DNA of 64,000 nt from NCBI GenBank assembly GCA_030280995.1, contig JASXTE010000001.1, positions 31,491,700 to 31,555,699 on the forward strand, read 5' to 3'. A program made the position numbers and the translations under genes. This document shows positions 12,391 to 24,339 of the stretch, piece by piece. Source of the stretch: Hemileia vastatrix (lineage: Eukaryota > Basidiomycota > Pucciniomycetes > Pucciniales > Zaghouaniaceae). Positions within the stretch are counted from its first letter, which is position 1, and the number at the start of each line of letters is the position of its first letter. The notes below the pieces were generated by a model. That model was not told where the DNA came from. It made no database searches and saw nothing but the letters and a program-made list of their open reading frames with translations.

Positions 12391-15300
12391 ATTAACAAGC
12401 CCAACTTATTGCCTACTGCCTCTCCCTTTTTCACCTTTTTCCAACTAAATTGTCACTGTTCCTTTCTAGATTTCCACTCCATATTTAATGAACATAAGAT
12501 TAACTCCTATGATATTCTAGTTTTTCAGGAACCCTTCTTATCTCCAGATCACCATTCTCTGGCTTCTTCCAAAGAATGAAATCTTATCACTCCCCTCCAC
12601 TCCCCCACTTCTCCTCCCCCCTCCTCCATTAGGTGCTGCTTCTATGTCAATAAGAGTCTCCCTATACACATATTTAACTCAATCCCCAGCCCATCCCTTG
12701 ATCTTACCCTCATGAGAATTGACCTCTCTCCCTCCCCCATTTTCTGTGCTAACTTATACAACCCCCCCTCTTCTTTCTCCTCCACCCAATTTATCTTTCC
12801 CTCCCTCACTCCCTTCTGCCACCTCCCTACCCTCTTCTTTTCTGACTCCAATCTCCACCATGACCTATGGTCTGATCCTCTGAAACATTGCACTAACCAT
12901 CCTGATTCCTCCCCTTTTTTAGATTCCCTCTCTGACCTTGACATGTCCCTTGTGCCCCAACCTTTTTAAACTCAAGAAATTTTATGTCTGTGATTAATTT
13001 TGTGTTTGAAAATTGGAAGGCATCAGAGATGTTAGTCAGCTGCATCAATAATGAAGAGGGTTTTGAATCTCATCATTCCAATCATATGTCCATCCTCACC
13101 CATATCTCCCATGTTCCTCCTCCCCCCACTCATCGCAAACCCCTCCACAAGTGGAAATGTTTTGATGAGTCTTTTCTCCTTGCTTCCCTCACCTCTTTAT
13201 CCCTTTGCCCCCTTCCCCCCTCCTCTCCTCCCACTCCATTGATTCAGCTGCTGAACTTGTTACTTCTAATTTTACCAAACTAATGGAGAGTTCTGTCCTG
13301 CTGTAGCAAACTGGCTCTTTGTGCCATGCTTGGTGGAACAGCAGCATCATGGATCCCCTCAAGATGGCTTGCTAACAGATCCAACATAAATTCAGGTCCT
13401 CCCAAGCCCCCCATGTTGCAGCTGAGTTCAAGCTAGCCAGAAATACTTTCTGCACCAAAATCAAATACTTGCACAAGCTCCATTGGCAATCATACCTCTC
13501 CTCACTTACCATACTTATTTTATTTAAAACTGCTAAGCCTTTCACTCATCTCTCTGACACCTGTTCTTATCCCCTTCTTACTCTCCCCAATGGATCATTT
13601 CTTACTGACAACCTCTTAAAATTTCATGCCCTGTTTGAAGGGACCTCGGTTTCTCAAATCCAGTGCAACCTGTCTGATATTTCTCCCCCTCCCTCCATAA
13701 TCAATTTCCTCATCCCCTGTTTCACCCTTGAAGAAGTCATGGCGGCCCTTCTCAAGACAAATAAGGGCAGGACCCCTGGCCCAGATGGCATCCCAAATGC
13801 CCTTCACCACTGCAACCCTCAAGAAGTCTCAACCATCCTCCTCCCAATATTTTAGGCTTGTCCTGACTTTGGCCACTACCCTGCACCCTGGAAAGTGGCC
13901 AAAACTGTCATCATCCCCAAGCCCAGGCTCCCTGATTACAAAATTCCTAGTTCTTACCACCCCATTGCATTACTCAACACAATGAGTAAGCTACTTGACT
14001 CCTTACTCACCAAGCACTTGTATTTTCTGGTGGAATCAGATAGCCTTATACCAGAAAATCACTATAGAGGCTGGCCTTTAAGAAGCACCTCAGATGCCTT
14101 GCTCCACCTTACCACCTGGACAAAAGACCAATGGCAGTGTGGCAAACTAAAGATTAGTATGGAACTAAGAATTACTTAATGAAGGTTCTTGGAGATTTCA
14201 TGAAGATTGGGGGAAGCTAATTTATTTTATTGAGGCAGAAATAATATTTAAAAGTGGAATAAAAAGGGCTAATTATACAAGTCAAGATTTAACAATTATT
14301 TTATGGGTAAAAACTGCAGATATAGGTCTAAAAGTGTATGAAACTTAATTCAGGAGTCTCAAGAACCTTTGGAAATTTTGGGGAATTTTTACTATTTTTC
14401 TACTATTTTTAATAATTTTATAAAGTATTTTTGTTTATTGTTGATTTTTCAAAATTTACTTAATTTTGATGATTGTTAATTAGATGATTAGGGCTGTGCA
14501 GGCTACAAAAAATGTTTATATTAAATAGAGGAAATAGCTCTATCATCTGTAATTTTTCTAGATTTTTTAATAAGGTTTTAAGGTTATAATTGAGTCTGGA
14601 ATGCTCTGTACAAGCTCCATGCAACCTCTGGTAATCTCCAGCTGGGAAAAGTATGGCATGTGACATACTATGTATATAAATCCTGAAGAGTCAAAATTAG
14701 ACATCATCAGCTAACAATCAGCTAAAATTATATACATCTTGAATATAAACAACCAATAACTACATAAAATTATATAAATTGTAATACCCTTACAAAAATA
14801 ACACTTTTACATTGCCTTCTCTTCTTACAAGTCCCCTCCCTATTTTCCCCAAAGGGTCTCCCTTAGAGGTTCCCTCTCTCACCCTTAATATATATGATAT
14901 ACAATTCCTGACTTCTCTCTCCCCCCTCCCTCTCACCCTCTTCCTTGTTGCTAGGTTACACAGATGACATTATCTATCTTGCTGCTGACCCAGAACAGAA
15001 CATAGTACTGAACAAACTCTCTCTTTTAGGTGCTGAAGCAGTTGCTTGGGGATTTAAACATGCTTCCATCTTTTATCTATCCAAGAACAAGTGGATTCTA
15101 CTGACTAAGTGTTATCCCCTCCGTAGAACCCCCTCCCTGCCTTTTGAGGGGAAAATTCTTCCCTCTTCCCCCCCTTGAGTGGCTTGGAATCCTGGTGGAC
15201 CCAACTCTTTCTTTAGATCAAACAGCAACAAACTCATTGCCACTGCTCTTCAAGCTTCCAGAACTATTCACTTCTTAGCTTCCTCTGGTGGGGGCATCCC

Positions 15301-16733
15301 TCTCAAACAATACATGATTGTCATATCCTCTCTCATCCACTCTCAAACTAATTATGATGAAATTGGGTGGCACCATCCCAGGAAATGCACACGCACAACA
15401 ATATTACTGCAAGTTTTAGACAACAAAGCTATTCTTTGTGCACTTGGCTGCTTCATATCCACCCCACCTGCATTATTCTCCATGATTCTCATTCCCTCAA
15501 GAGCCTGCAGAGACTTGACTTTGTGGTCTATAAAGCCTGGGCTTGCCTCCTTACAATCCCCTCATCCAACTCCATGGTGCGCCTGGAAAAGTTAGTTGCT
15601 GCTTCTTCCTCCCAAAAACTCACCTACATCAACTTCACTTCTTATCCTCTAATAATATATTCCCGAATTCCCTCCCCCTTGGTTACATGGACTCCTATCT
15701 CACCCTCCATCTTTCCTCCTGGTTTCACCCCATATTCAACAGAGTCATTTTCCCTTCTAAAGTGGAGCCATTGGTTGATGTTCATTCACTCAACCACTGC
15801 TTCCCTCTTTCATACTACCACATTTTTACTGATGGGTTAAGGTCCCAAAATGGTATGTTTTCCACCACCTTTGACCCCCTCCAACGGCTCCTATATGTAG
15901 CCAGACTTGGAAACTCATCTCTTTTTTCAGTTTTTGAATCAGAGATGATTGGCTTCTTACTGGGCCTCCAACTTTTCCTTAACAACCCCTTGCACCATTT
16001 ATAAAACACACTCATTATTTTCTCAGGTAACCAATAGGTGGTTAAGTTACTTTCCTTCCCCTCCCCCTCTGCATCCAAATCCTCTGTCCTTTTATCACTC
16101 ATCACCATCAAACACAAGATTTTATCTCACCGCCCTGATATTTCCCTTTTCCTCTATTGGTGTCCTGGCTACTCAGGCATTTCTGGGAACAATTTGAAGA
16201 TGCTCTTGCCAATGGTTCTCACCCATTTTCTGATTCAGCTAAGTCCTCCCTCATATTTACATCCCCTCATCTTTCTATCTCTTACCTGAAATTCCTCTTA
16301 AAATTGTTCTCTAAGTCTCTTCCTCTCTCTCTTCCTGATACTAACTCACTTAGGAAGCTTGGAGGTAGGTTTAACCTGCTCAATATGTTTAAGAGCCTGG
16401 CTAGTCTCCTCAGAGCACATTCCACAGCCTTTATACAATGTAGCTCAGGTCACTTTCCTTGAAGAATTATCTTTTACGCTTTAAAGCCTCAGACTCTCCT
16501 TATTGCTCCCTTTTTTTCATCCCTCAAAAGATACCCCAGAACATCTTCTCCTTTTTTGCCCTTCCCTCCTTGATAGCCACTGCACCCTCTTAAAGGCTAC
16601 ACAAAAACATAATATCCCTTTTACCCCTTCCCACCTTCTTTCTCCCTCCCCCATTGCCCCACTTGTTGCCAAATTTCTTGTATCTTCTGGTAGATTTCTC
16701 AATAATATCCCACTTTCACAATAATCCCTCAAT
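12388..16733 (+). pseudogene. LINE ORF2: endonuclease, RT, RNase H, broken
   Basis: The multifunctional LINE polyprotein. In order: endonuclease/exonuclease/phosphatase fold fragments FQLNCHCS and DILVFQEPF (12435-12540) and SDSNLHHDLW (about 12840-12870); RT fingers TPGPDGIPN (about 13770-13800) and SSYHPIALLNTMSKL (about 13950-13990); palm YTDDIIYLAAD (about 14955-14990) with the FxDD-type catalytic pair; RNase H HIFTDG (about 15825) and WCPGYSGISGN (about 16160-16195); and a C-terminal His/Cys zone EHLLLFCP (about 16530-16560). Pieces fall in different frames with many stops. The central RT is interrupted by an insert at about 14138-14811, with loss of some RT sequence between TWTKDQWQ and the YTDD block. 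Confidence 0.85.
14138..14811 (+). repeat. LTR-like insert inside LINE RT
   Basis: About 670 bp of AT-rich sequence interrupts the C-rich RT gene. It has a plausible TG...CA form (TGTGGCAAAC to near CTTTTACA), a TATA box (TATGTATATAAATCC, about 14670) and a downstream stretch typical of an LTR R/U5. I found no convincing target-site duplication, and part of the RT is missing at the junction, so the ends are approximate. A solo LTR, perhaps Copia type, is the best guess. Confidence 0.5.
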
Positions 16734-16850
16734 TTTTTTCTTAGTTTATTGCCCTATTCCATGGTCCATTTCCCTGTCTTTCTCATCTTTTACCTACACT
16801 ATTTAGTCCTTTTCTTTATGCCCCTTGTTGGGTGAGATTGTATGAATATT

Positions 16851-17359
16851 AAAAAAAACAGTTGTGTAAAAATTAGGTAATGAATGTGTTTACACTAAGG
16901 GGGGACTTAAATACTACACCCAAAGTGAAATATACCTGATGGGTATATCCTAGGCTGGGTTGGGTATATTTTAAAATCTTTTTTGGAATTTTTTTTCAAT
17001 AGTATGGGAAACAAAGTTGAGAAATTTTTCATCACCATGAAAAAACTAACTCACAACACTATGCACCAAGTAAGATATCCCTGATGGGGATATCCATGCA
17101 CAAGCTGGAGATATTGTAGGGAGGAAAGTAAGGTCAGAAAAAAAATAGAAAAAAAGTAAGTTCAAAAATAATAAGCATAAGAAAAACATTTGCAACCATA
17201 AGAATTGTTTTTTTTTCAAAAAAAAAACTGTAAAAAATCAAAATAAAAAAATGAAAAAAATGAAAAATGAAAAGAGAAAAGAAGGAGAAAAAAAGAAAAA
17301 AAAAGAAATGAAATGAAAAATATACAAAAATTAATTGAAAAAAATTAAAAGATAGGGGG
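16851..17359. other. A-rich spacer before repeat C
   Basis: No gene is seen. A short direct repeat, CTGATGGGTATATCC (about 16938) and CTGATGGGGATATCC (about 17073), flanks AT-rich sequence. A long purine tract (about 17215-17345) ends in GATAGGGGG immediately before the TGTCAG of repeat C. That resembles a polypurine tract, so this may be the last piece of an otherwise lost LTR element. Confidence 0.45.
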
Positions 17360-18706
17360 TGTCAGTTCTGGAAAATCTGCACTTATTTAAGTTCTGATTT
17401 CCAAAACACACTAGCCCCAACACTGGCAGATTTCAAAATGTGATAAGTCACTTATTTCACTCAAATCTGCACTTTCTCAATCATAAGCTCTGATTTCATC
17501 ATAGCGTTGTGGTATGCACCTCGCAGGAAACTAGATGTTTGACCAATCAGCTTGCGTAGTTCTGAAGGAACAAAGGGGATTAATAGCCCAGTAGTTAGTG
17601 CTCTATCGGAAAATAATTGTGTGTTTTTGAGAACAAAGGGAAAAGAGAAGTGTGGAAGAGGATACAGGGTCTGTGCGCTTGAATCTAGCAGCAAGAGTGC
17701 CGCATGAAGGAAAGTTGTGTACTATCAACTTAGGATTGAGATCACAGGGGATTATGGATTTAGATAATTTGATAATTGTGTCTTATGAAATTAGAAAAAG
17801 ATGTATGGCTCAAAGGAAGGCCTGTAGTGTATAGTTTACTGCACCACGGCTAGTGTGGTAGCTTACTAAAACAGATAAGCCAAGTTACAGAAGGTAACTA
17901 GTTAAGTGAATTGTCAAGACTATGGACTTAGTAATGAAGCAAGGAGGATGGAGACTCAATTAAAAACTTACCCAAGAGTCAAAGAGACAAGGATCAGCAC
18001 TGATAGGTGGAGACTTAGGAAGTAGCTCTGAAACAATGCAATGGTATAGCTGTAAGTGCCCACGAGGAAACATTAATGAAACAAGGTAATAGAAACATTA
18101 GTAAGAATATTGTGCATTTAGGCACTATAGTTGTTAAAAGTGGTGTATCTAGTTTACTAATAGGTTAGTTACAGTTTTACTAATGTAGCGCTAGAGCTAG
18201 CACTTGAGAACCAATATGGTTGCAGTGTCTTGAGCACTGAAAATATATATAGATAGATAATAATATTTTGTATATATAATAAAATATGATAGAGAGGAGA
18301 ATCATCATCAAAAAATAAGAGAAAGAAAATTTTATTATCATCAAAGATCATTAATATATTATTATTATCATCAAGGGAGAGATATTTAATAGACTCAGTA
18401 AGATAAACTATTATTAGAGTTATTTTATTACTATAATAAGGCATATTCAAAGAGGGTGCTTCAAGAGGGAGTAGCTGTGGATAATAGTGCTTATTAAGAA
18501 TAGAAATATCCAGATAGTAATAGTTTTTTTCCTCATCTTTTAATTCATCTCTAAACTTTTAAACTCTCTAGTCAGATATTAGTGTTACACATTATTACAC
18601 TGTCTTTAAAAAAAGAGTGGAAGGCGCTTATTTTTAAAAATTGAGAAGAAGGACCAACCCATCTTGCATTGTGTCTACTTCTTAGTACTTTAGAGCTCTC
18701 TAAAAC
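17360..18706 (+). repeat. Repeat C, copy 1 (probable LTR)
   Basis: A 1347-bp TG...CA-bounded sequence from TGTCAGTTCTGG to CTCTCTAAAACA. Two parts recur in the 35.6-57.5 kb nest: the block around TAGTTGTTAAAAGTGGTGTA (about 18125) matches 35665-35727, and the last ~320 bp match 57145-57467. The start TGTCAG and a purine run just before it suggest a third LTR family. No coding capacity is seen. Confidence 0.65.
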
Positions 18707-18863
18707 ATCTCATTTCACTGTTTTTTCAACATCATCTCATTCATACACAGCTCTCTGCAAAATAAAACTTTATAAATCAAAACAATGTACATCATTTAAA
18801 TTTTCATACCATATAAGAGCCATACCTTCCTTGCTTTCAAATCATGAAAAGCTACATCAAGCA

Positions 18864-19138
18864 ATGACTTTCTCAGCTCTTGATCTCCTCTTGGATTCTG
18901 ATTGTGATTCTGATTCTGATCTTGAAGAAGATTTTCTTTTTTATAAAGAGTGGCCAGGAAACATCACCTTCTTCCAAGAAATCCTCAAGTACTTCATACC
19001 CCCAAGTACACCATTCAAACACTTCTTAAACTATCTGTACCCAGTTTTAGACAGTTTTTCAGGACTTCTCAGGAATGTTTCTTTAGAATAATAATTTTTT
19101 TTTGCATATTGACTTTGACTTTTAATTTTCTGTTATAG
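18864..19138 (+). pseudogene. Possible transposase N-terminal fragment
   Basis: A fragment starting MTFSALDLLLDSDCDSDSD, an acidic Asp/Ser N-terminus, followed after a frameshift near 18990 by KLSVPSFRQFFRTSQECFF (about 19030-19085). The acidic start followed by an F(R/K)xxFR helix resembles the N-terminus of Harbinger-like fungal DDE transposases. No catalytic part follows, and the sequence downstream is T-rich and non-coding. The family call is tentative. Confidence 0.35.
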
Positions 19139-19784
19139 TCTCTTTGTTTTACTTTATCAACTCAACATGAAATTGCATATTTTCTGCAATTGCATAATTT
19201 TTCAGTCATTCTTTTTTTCTTTCATCACTCATATCCATTTACTCTTCTTCTCTTTTATCCCTCAAATAATTTTAAGCTAATTGTTTTCTCAAATCATCTC
19301 TCCAGGTAAGTCATTTTTTCATTTTTACTTATATATTTTCTAATTATATTTTTTTTCTGTTTTTTTTCTTTTTTGTATCTAAATTTTTTAGTAAGTGTTT
19401 ATTTTTTAATTTTTAAAGGTAAAATTTACCTTTTTTCTTCTCCCTATCTTTTCTTTCTTTTTTTTTAGCTCCATCACCCTACTCTTCATCCCTCCTTGGC
19501 ATGGTTATTATTCCCCCTTTCCCCTACTTCAATTTTTTTTGGTTCCATGTCATTGAAACACATACATACAACATTCTTCGAGCATTTTACTTGCTCCATA
19601 TTCAATTTCCCCCAAATTACAACTTCACTCTTTCTCACTCTATTTTTCCTACCTTTCAATCAAGGTAAGTTTCATCTCCTTTTTTTCATATCTATATGAT
19701 ATCTCTTTTTTTTATGAAATTTTCATACTGAAATATATGTAGGACTCTTATCTGGATGACAGTGGACATATTCAACTCCTCATG
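19139..19784. other. T-rich non-coding stretch
   Basis: Long T and CT runs on the plus strand with several isolated AGGTAAGT- or AAGGTAAG-like donor matches (near 19304 and 19664). No conserved ORF. It may be intron or UTR sequence of the decayed gene upstream. I see nothing else. Confidence 0.4.
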
Positions 19785-20470
19785 TTGTCATTTTCATTAT
19801 CACTTTTCAAGTTTTTGTAAAATTCTTAAAATAAGAGTTAAAATTAGGGTTAGATTTATTTGAATCTATAGTCCTTTAAACTGAAGATTCTCCTGAAGAC
19901 TATATTTCTTTTCCTAAAAATGGATTTGAATTTGGTTTGGTGGTTGCTGAGATATTGACCTTTAAAGTTGAGCCTTTTTTTCTAATTTGACTTTTTTATT
20001 TTGTTTTTTTATATAACAAATTAGGGCTAGGTTTATTTAAATATCATGTCCTATAACTAAAGATTCTACTGAAGCCTATCTTTCATTTCCAAGAAACAGG
20101 TTTGAATTTGGTTCAATGGTTGCCGAGATTTTGACTTTTAAAGTTGGGCCTTTTTTTCCAAATTTCACTTAATTTATTTTATGTTTTTATATTTCATAAT
20201 TAGAGAATAAGGCTTCTGAAACTCATATCTGATGATTATCTAGGCTTTTTTCTCTCTTTTTTTGAAATTTAATCATCACTTTTCAAGTTTCTGTACAATT
20301 TGGAAAACCAGAGTCAGAATTAGGGTTAAATTTATTTAAATCTAATGTCCTTTTAGCTGAAGACTCTTCTGAAGCCTATCTTTTATTTCCCAAAAACATA
20401 TTTGAATTTGGTTTGGTGGTTACTGAGATATTGTCCTTTAAAATTGAGCCTTTTTTTCCCAATTTCATTT
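19785..20470 (+). repeat. Three-copy tandem repeat, ~150-210 bp units
   Basis: Three diverged direct copies: about 19785-19995, 20015-20165 and 20268-20465. Each has GGTT(A)-ATTTATTT, a GAAGATTCT(C/A)CTGAAG-like block, TTTGAATTTGGTT and a terminal TTGAGCCTTTTTTTC. Copies 1 and 3 also share an upstream CACTTTTCAAGTTT segment that copy 2 lacks. Divergence of 15-25% by eye indicates an old duplication. No ORF. Confidence 0.8.
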
Positions 20471-21026
20471 TTATTTATTTCATAATGCATATCATAACAT
20501 TTACATCATGCATTTATCCTTCCAGATTCCTCAAACTACCTTTCTCTTTAATTTTTGTTCTGAATTTTAATCAAGGTTTTTTTTCTTTTTCTTGCCATTT
20601 TCATATGTCTAACCCTTCACACATTCTGGCTGCTCTTATCAGATCAGTCAAAATTTAGTCCAACAAATTAACAAGGTAAAAAAAGAAGGTAAAAGTAATA
20701 GATTTAATAAAACTTTAGGTAGATCAAAAAAGTATGGATATTTGTAAAGTCATCAAATATTTATTGTTCTTTCATGAATTTTTAATAAATAAATATTATA
20801 TTCCAATTTAATAAACTAAAGTAATGGGCCAATGACCTTGTATTGTATATATGTTAATCATGACAACATTAATTTTTTTCATGGGGTTTATCTTGCCTAT
20901 ACCTGTGGAAAGTCCCAAACTCAATTTCTAGACTTGATCTGCATTTTGGCTTGAGGAATTATCATTACTTTAAAACTAGTAAATTTAAAATATCTTATTT
21001 AATTATTTATGAAATTATATTGAATT
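20471..21026. other. Non-coding AT-rich DNA
   Basis: No conserved gene, tRNA or repeat recognised. A short open frame at 20413-20658 is composed of low-complexity Phe/Ile/Ser codons and overlaps the tandem repeat. Confidence 0.4.
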
Positions 21027-21172
21027 TTGGTGACTTTCACCCCTTACTTCAATAAAATTCAGGGGAGGGTATTGCCAAATTTTCAAATATGACATGAAAA
21101 ATTGATGACTTGCAAAATTTTTGGTGATACCCACCCCTTACCTCAATAAAATTTAGGGGAGGGTATCACCAC
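21027..21172. repeat. Two tandem ~50-bp hairpins
   Basis: Two related imperfect palindromes: 21027-21081, starting TTTGGTGACTTTCACCCC and ending AGGGGAGGGTATTGCCAAA, and about 21121-21171, starting TGGTGATACCCACCCC and ending GGGGAGGGTATCACCA. The second has 11-bp complementary ends (TGGTGATACCC/GGGTATCACCA). Each could fold into a stem-loop or be a minimal TIR element. The second abuts repeat D. Confidence 0.75.
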
Positions 21173-21655
21173 AGAAAATTTGGGGGGGTATTCCTAGCAA
21201 TACCCTTCATTTAAAAATGTTGGGAAGTGGTTGGAAAGCTTTTGGGAATTCATTGTGAAACCAGATTTAAATCAATTGGACAAAGATTTGGTAATCAGTT
21301 AGACCTAGGTTCAACCCAACTCAATCAGAGGTCTCTTGGAGCTTGGTGATTACTTTGATCTTCAGCTGAGCACAGAATGAGCAAAGCTTGAACATATCAC
21401 TAAACATATCATAATATTCACTTTCCCATCTTGTGGAAAACAAAATTTGATATTCTGCCTAAGAATATCTACAGATATTTTCTTGCCAAGTTGGTAACAG
21501 AAGGTTAAACTTAAGTATCTCAATTATTACATTAGACTACAGAGATATTTGATAAAACATACAATTCAAATCAATTTTAATATTATCGAGATCACCATAA
21601 GTGTCTTTCCAAAGACTTACAAAAAGTATGTTAGTATCAAGAATTGTTCTAGGTA
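21172..21655 (+). repeat. Repeat D, copy 1
   Basis: About 480 bp matching, in inverted orientation, 57475-57950. Shared landmarks include ACAGAAAATTTGGGGGG, TTGGTAATCAGTTAGACC, TTCTTGCCAAGTTGGTAAC and TATGTTAGTATCAAGA. No coding capacity, so it is an uncharacterised dispersed repeat. Confidence 0.85.
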
Positions 21656-22256
21656 GTAGTTTAAATTTGGATTTTGAACTGCCATCTAAAGCATTTTACT
21701 ATTAGACAGAAACATAAATAAGTGTAATAAGAGTGGAATTATTCTATTTTGTGATTATAATGTAACAATAAAGCACATTTTTATTAAGAAAATTTTTCTT
21801 CTTCCACAAACCCAAATTTACTCTATAGGCTCAAGATTTATTTTTAAGCCATATTATTCATTTCAGTTATCATTGATTTGCTTCCAATATTTTTTAAAAA
21901 GATAATAATGATACGTGTGAAAGAATTATGAGCTTAGCATAGCAGATGCTAAAAAGTTATTTTATCATTTTATTCAAAACTGATTATTCATTTTTTGCTT
22001 CAATTCATCTTTTAACAACCACTATCTTCAGATAACATTCTTACTTAAGATTTCAAGTCTCAGATGTGTTTGACAGTTCTCAATAACGATTGTTCAAGTT
22101 TTTATGAATGTAATTTCAAGATTTCAAAACTCACTGACCCCCACAATTTTACAGTAAGGCCATTTGAATGTTCATATTTTTGGACTATATGAAGAAAGAA
22201 AACCAACCCTTATCGGTAATCTTTCTTAAGTTCAGAGTCAGCACATTGGACCACTA
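21656..22256. other. Non-coding spacer upstream of SNF2 pseudogene
   Basis: AT-rich with no recognisable gene or repeat. It presumably contains the former promoter of the SNF2-like gene. Confidence 0.4.
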
Positions 22257-24233
22257 TTGGGTGAAATTGGGTCTGGATCTCACCATTTAAACCAAAGAAG
22301 TGCCTTGAATCCTATGAAGCCATTCTATTTTCATGCTTACTTGGTTACAGTTTTTGGTAATCAGTATCAACTTTGGGGATGCCTCTTTTCTTCAAGTACA
22401 CTAATCAGTCTTTTTAAAGAAGCATTTTCTTCTTCTCAAATTGATTTATGTCTAATCCCAAACTATGAATCCACTAGCTTTTTTAATATCCCACATGTAA
22501 TTTTTGAAGGCTCTTTCCAAATATCTCAGAGTACTCAAGATTGGAAAGCTGATCAACTTATCCAAGAAATCAAAAAATTTCTCAAACACATCAACTTCAA
22601 GCAATAAATTTTATGATTGACAATGAACAAATGTTAAAGGAAAAGTTGGATATCATCTGGAGGCACCAGGACAACCATTGGCTTAGATCTGGATTCAATG
22701 ACTATAAAGATCAGTTTCCTAACAATCAATTAACCCCTGAAGGAAACGGGTTAATACTCACTGATGATATGGGTTTGGGAAAGACGCTGTCAACTCTTTC
22801 TCTTATTAGTGCAACTCAAAGTGAAGCAAGACAATTCCAGGTCTTGGAAAATCAAGAAGGTATTAATTGGAGTTCAGCCACACTGATTATATGCCCACTG
22901 GCAACACTATTGAATTGGATCAATGAAAAAAGTGTGCATTTTGAAGATAATGCATTTCCTTTCAAGGTTCTTTATGGGAAGGATTTTCAAAATATTTATG
23001 TCAAAGAGCTACACGACACTGTTATTGTTTTAACAACCTATGAAATAACTACCCCAACAATTTTAAAAATCAAAGCCAAAAAAAGATACCGGTGACTCAA
23101 AAGCTCTTTTGGTATAGAGTTGTTTTAGATGAAGCTCAGTTAGTGCCCATTTCTATATCTAAAACTTAAAACATAATTTTTATAAATATTCTTTTAGTTA
23201 CATTAAAAATCCTTACTCTTAGAATCAAAAAGTGGAAAGAGGACTGGTTATGGAAGAATTTCCTTTTTCCAGGTTTGAAAAAAGGAAAGGCTAATTCTAT
23301 TAAATCAATCAGTCAATTAATGAAAGTCATAAGTCTACGTAGAACAAAGGATGCAATTTTTTCTCTTCCAAAAAAGATTCAAAGGGGGATATTGGTTCAA
23401 TTAGAAGATCCATGGAGGTCTAAACTTGATGTGCTTTAAAAAGGATTCACTGAGTGATATGGGCTGTCCAGAAGCACTGACCTCCCTTTGGACTCATCTG
23501 AGTTTCTTACAGAGCTGACAATTTTAAGAGAATTCTGCAACCATCCAATCTACAAAAATATGTATGAAAATCACACTTTTGATTTCACCTGGCAGAATTC
23601 CACAAAGATTTGTCATCTTATAGGTCACTTGAAAAACTTTTTGTCTGGTGAAAGGGGTGTAAATTTTCCAAAAGCTTTTATATTCTCCAACTTTGCAGAC
23701 TTTTTTCAGATGTAAGTGATTCTATAATGAAGTGTTTTACAAAATTGTGTTGGCTTATTAAAAACAATTTTCTAATATTTCAAAATAGAATAAAAATGGC
23801 TCTAGATGACCACAATATTAGGTATACCCAGCTTATGGGTGAACTCAGCAGGATAAAGTAAGATGAAAATATGCATGAATTCTATTTTAATAAAAATTGC
23901 CAAGTTTTGGTTGGAACAATTCAGGCTGCAGGAGTGGGTATAGATCTCAGGTGTGCTCAAAATGTATATATAATGGTGAGCTCAATGTCTTATATTTCAT
24001 ATTAAGAACAAAATTATTAGATTTTTTATATGTTCAATGTTGAAATAGGAGCCAAATTGGAATCCAGCAGTTGAGAAGCAGGCTGTTGATTGGCCGTATA
24101 GAATGGGGCAGCAAAATGAAGTAAATGTTTTGAATTATTTTGTACATGGAAGTATAGAATTCAGCATGTATAAGATTAAAAGGAAAAAAATGGAGCTAAC
24201 AATGTTAGCCAAATTTCAATTCTATAAATTTTA
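22257..24233 (+). pseudogene. SNF2-family (HLTF/Rad5-like) ATPase, decayed
   Basis: A DNA-dependent ATPase of the Swi2/Snf2 superfamily, in life a DNA translocase or chromatin remodeller. Seen: an N-terminal stretch (22257-22607); RHQDNHWLRSG, then Walker A DMGLGKT (about 22766-22786); ATLIICPLATLLNW (motif Ia); IVLTTYE; Walker B VVLDEAQ (about 23122-23139); LRRTKDAIFSLP (motif III-IV region); LREFCNHP; and motifs V-VI VGTIQAAGVGIDL and NPAVEKQAVDWPYRMGQ (about 23915-24115). Two GT-AG introns persist (23712-23788 and 23976-24048). Frameshifts near 22607 and 23092 and stops near 23168, 23437 and 23859 show that it is no longer functional. It converges with the family-X gene on the other strand and lies beside a Tnp2 transposase, so it may have been element cargo. 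Confidence 0.88.
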
Positions 24234-24339
24234 ATGATAATAGTAATTGTTAAAATCATGTTTTGGTTTTCAAGGCTAAGTGTCCTAAACAGTGGAAATG
24301 AGGAGTATGAGTGTGAAAACCTATTATTAAGGGAGTTTT

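Larger units (their letters stand above)
10570..16850 (+). mobile_element. Decayed Tad/I-type LINE
   Basis: A non-LTR retrotransposon with a Gag-like ORF1 (zinc knuckles) and an ORF2 with AP endonuclease, reverse transcriptase and RNase H, ending in TGGGTGAGAT plus a short A-rich tail near 16850. It is markedly richer in C and CT runs than the surrounding DNA, a strand asymmetry unlike its neighbours. The 5' leader (10570-10701) has an inverted repeat built on GTTACGC/GCGTAAC. Many frameshifts and an LTR-like insert show that it is dead. Target-site duplications could not be recognised. The RNase H domain favours the Tad or I groups over L1. Confidence 0.88.

Noticed and set aside
12642..12944. 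Minus-strand ORFs within the LINE (also 10917-11246, 11580-11873, 15815-16117)
   Set aside because: They mirror the CT-rich sense strand (Gly/Glu/Arg-rich shadows) and have no independent motifs.
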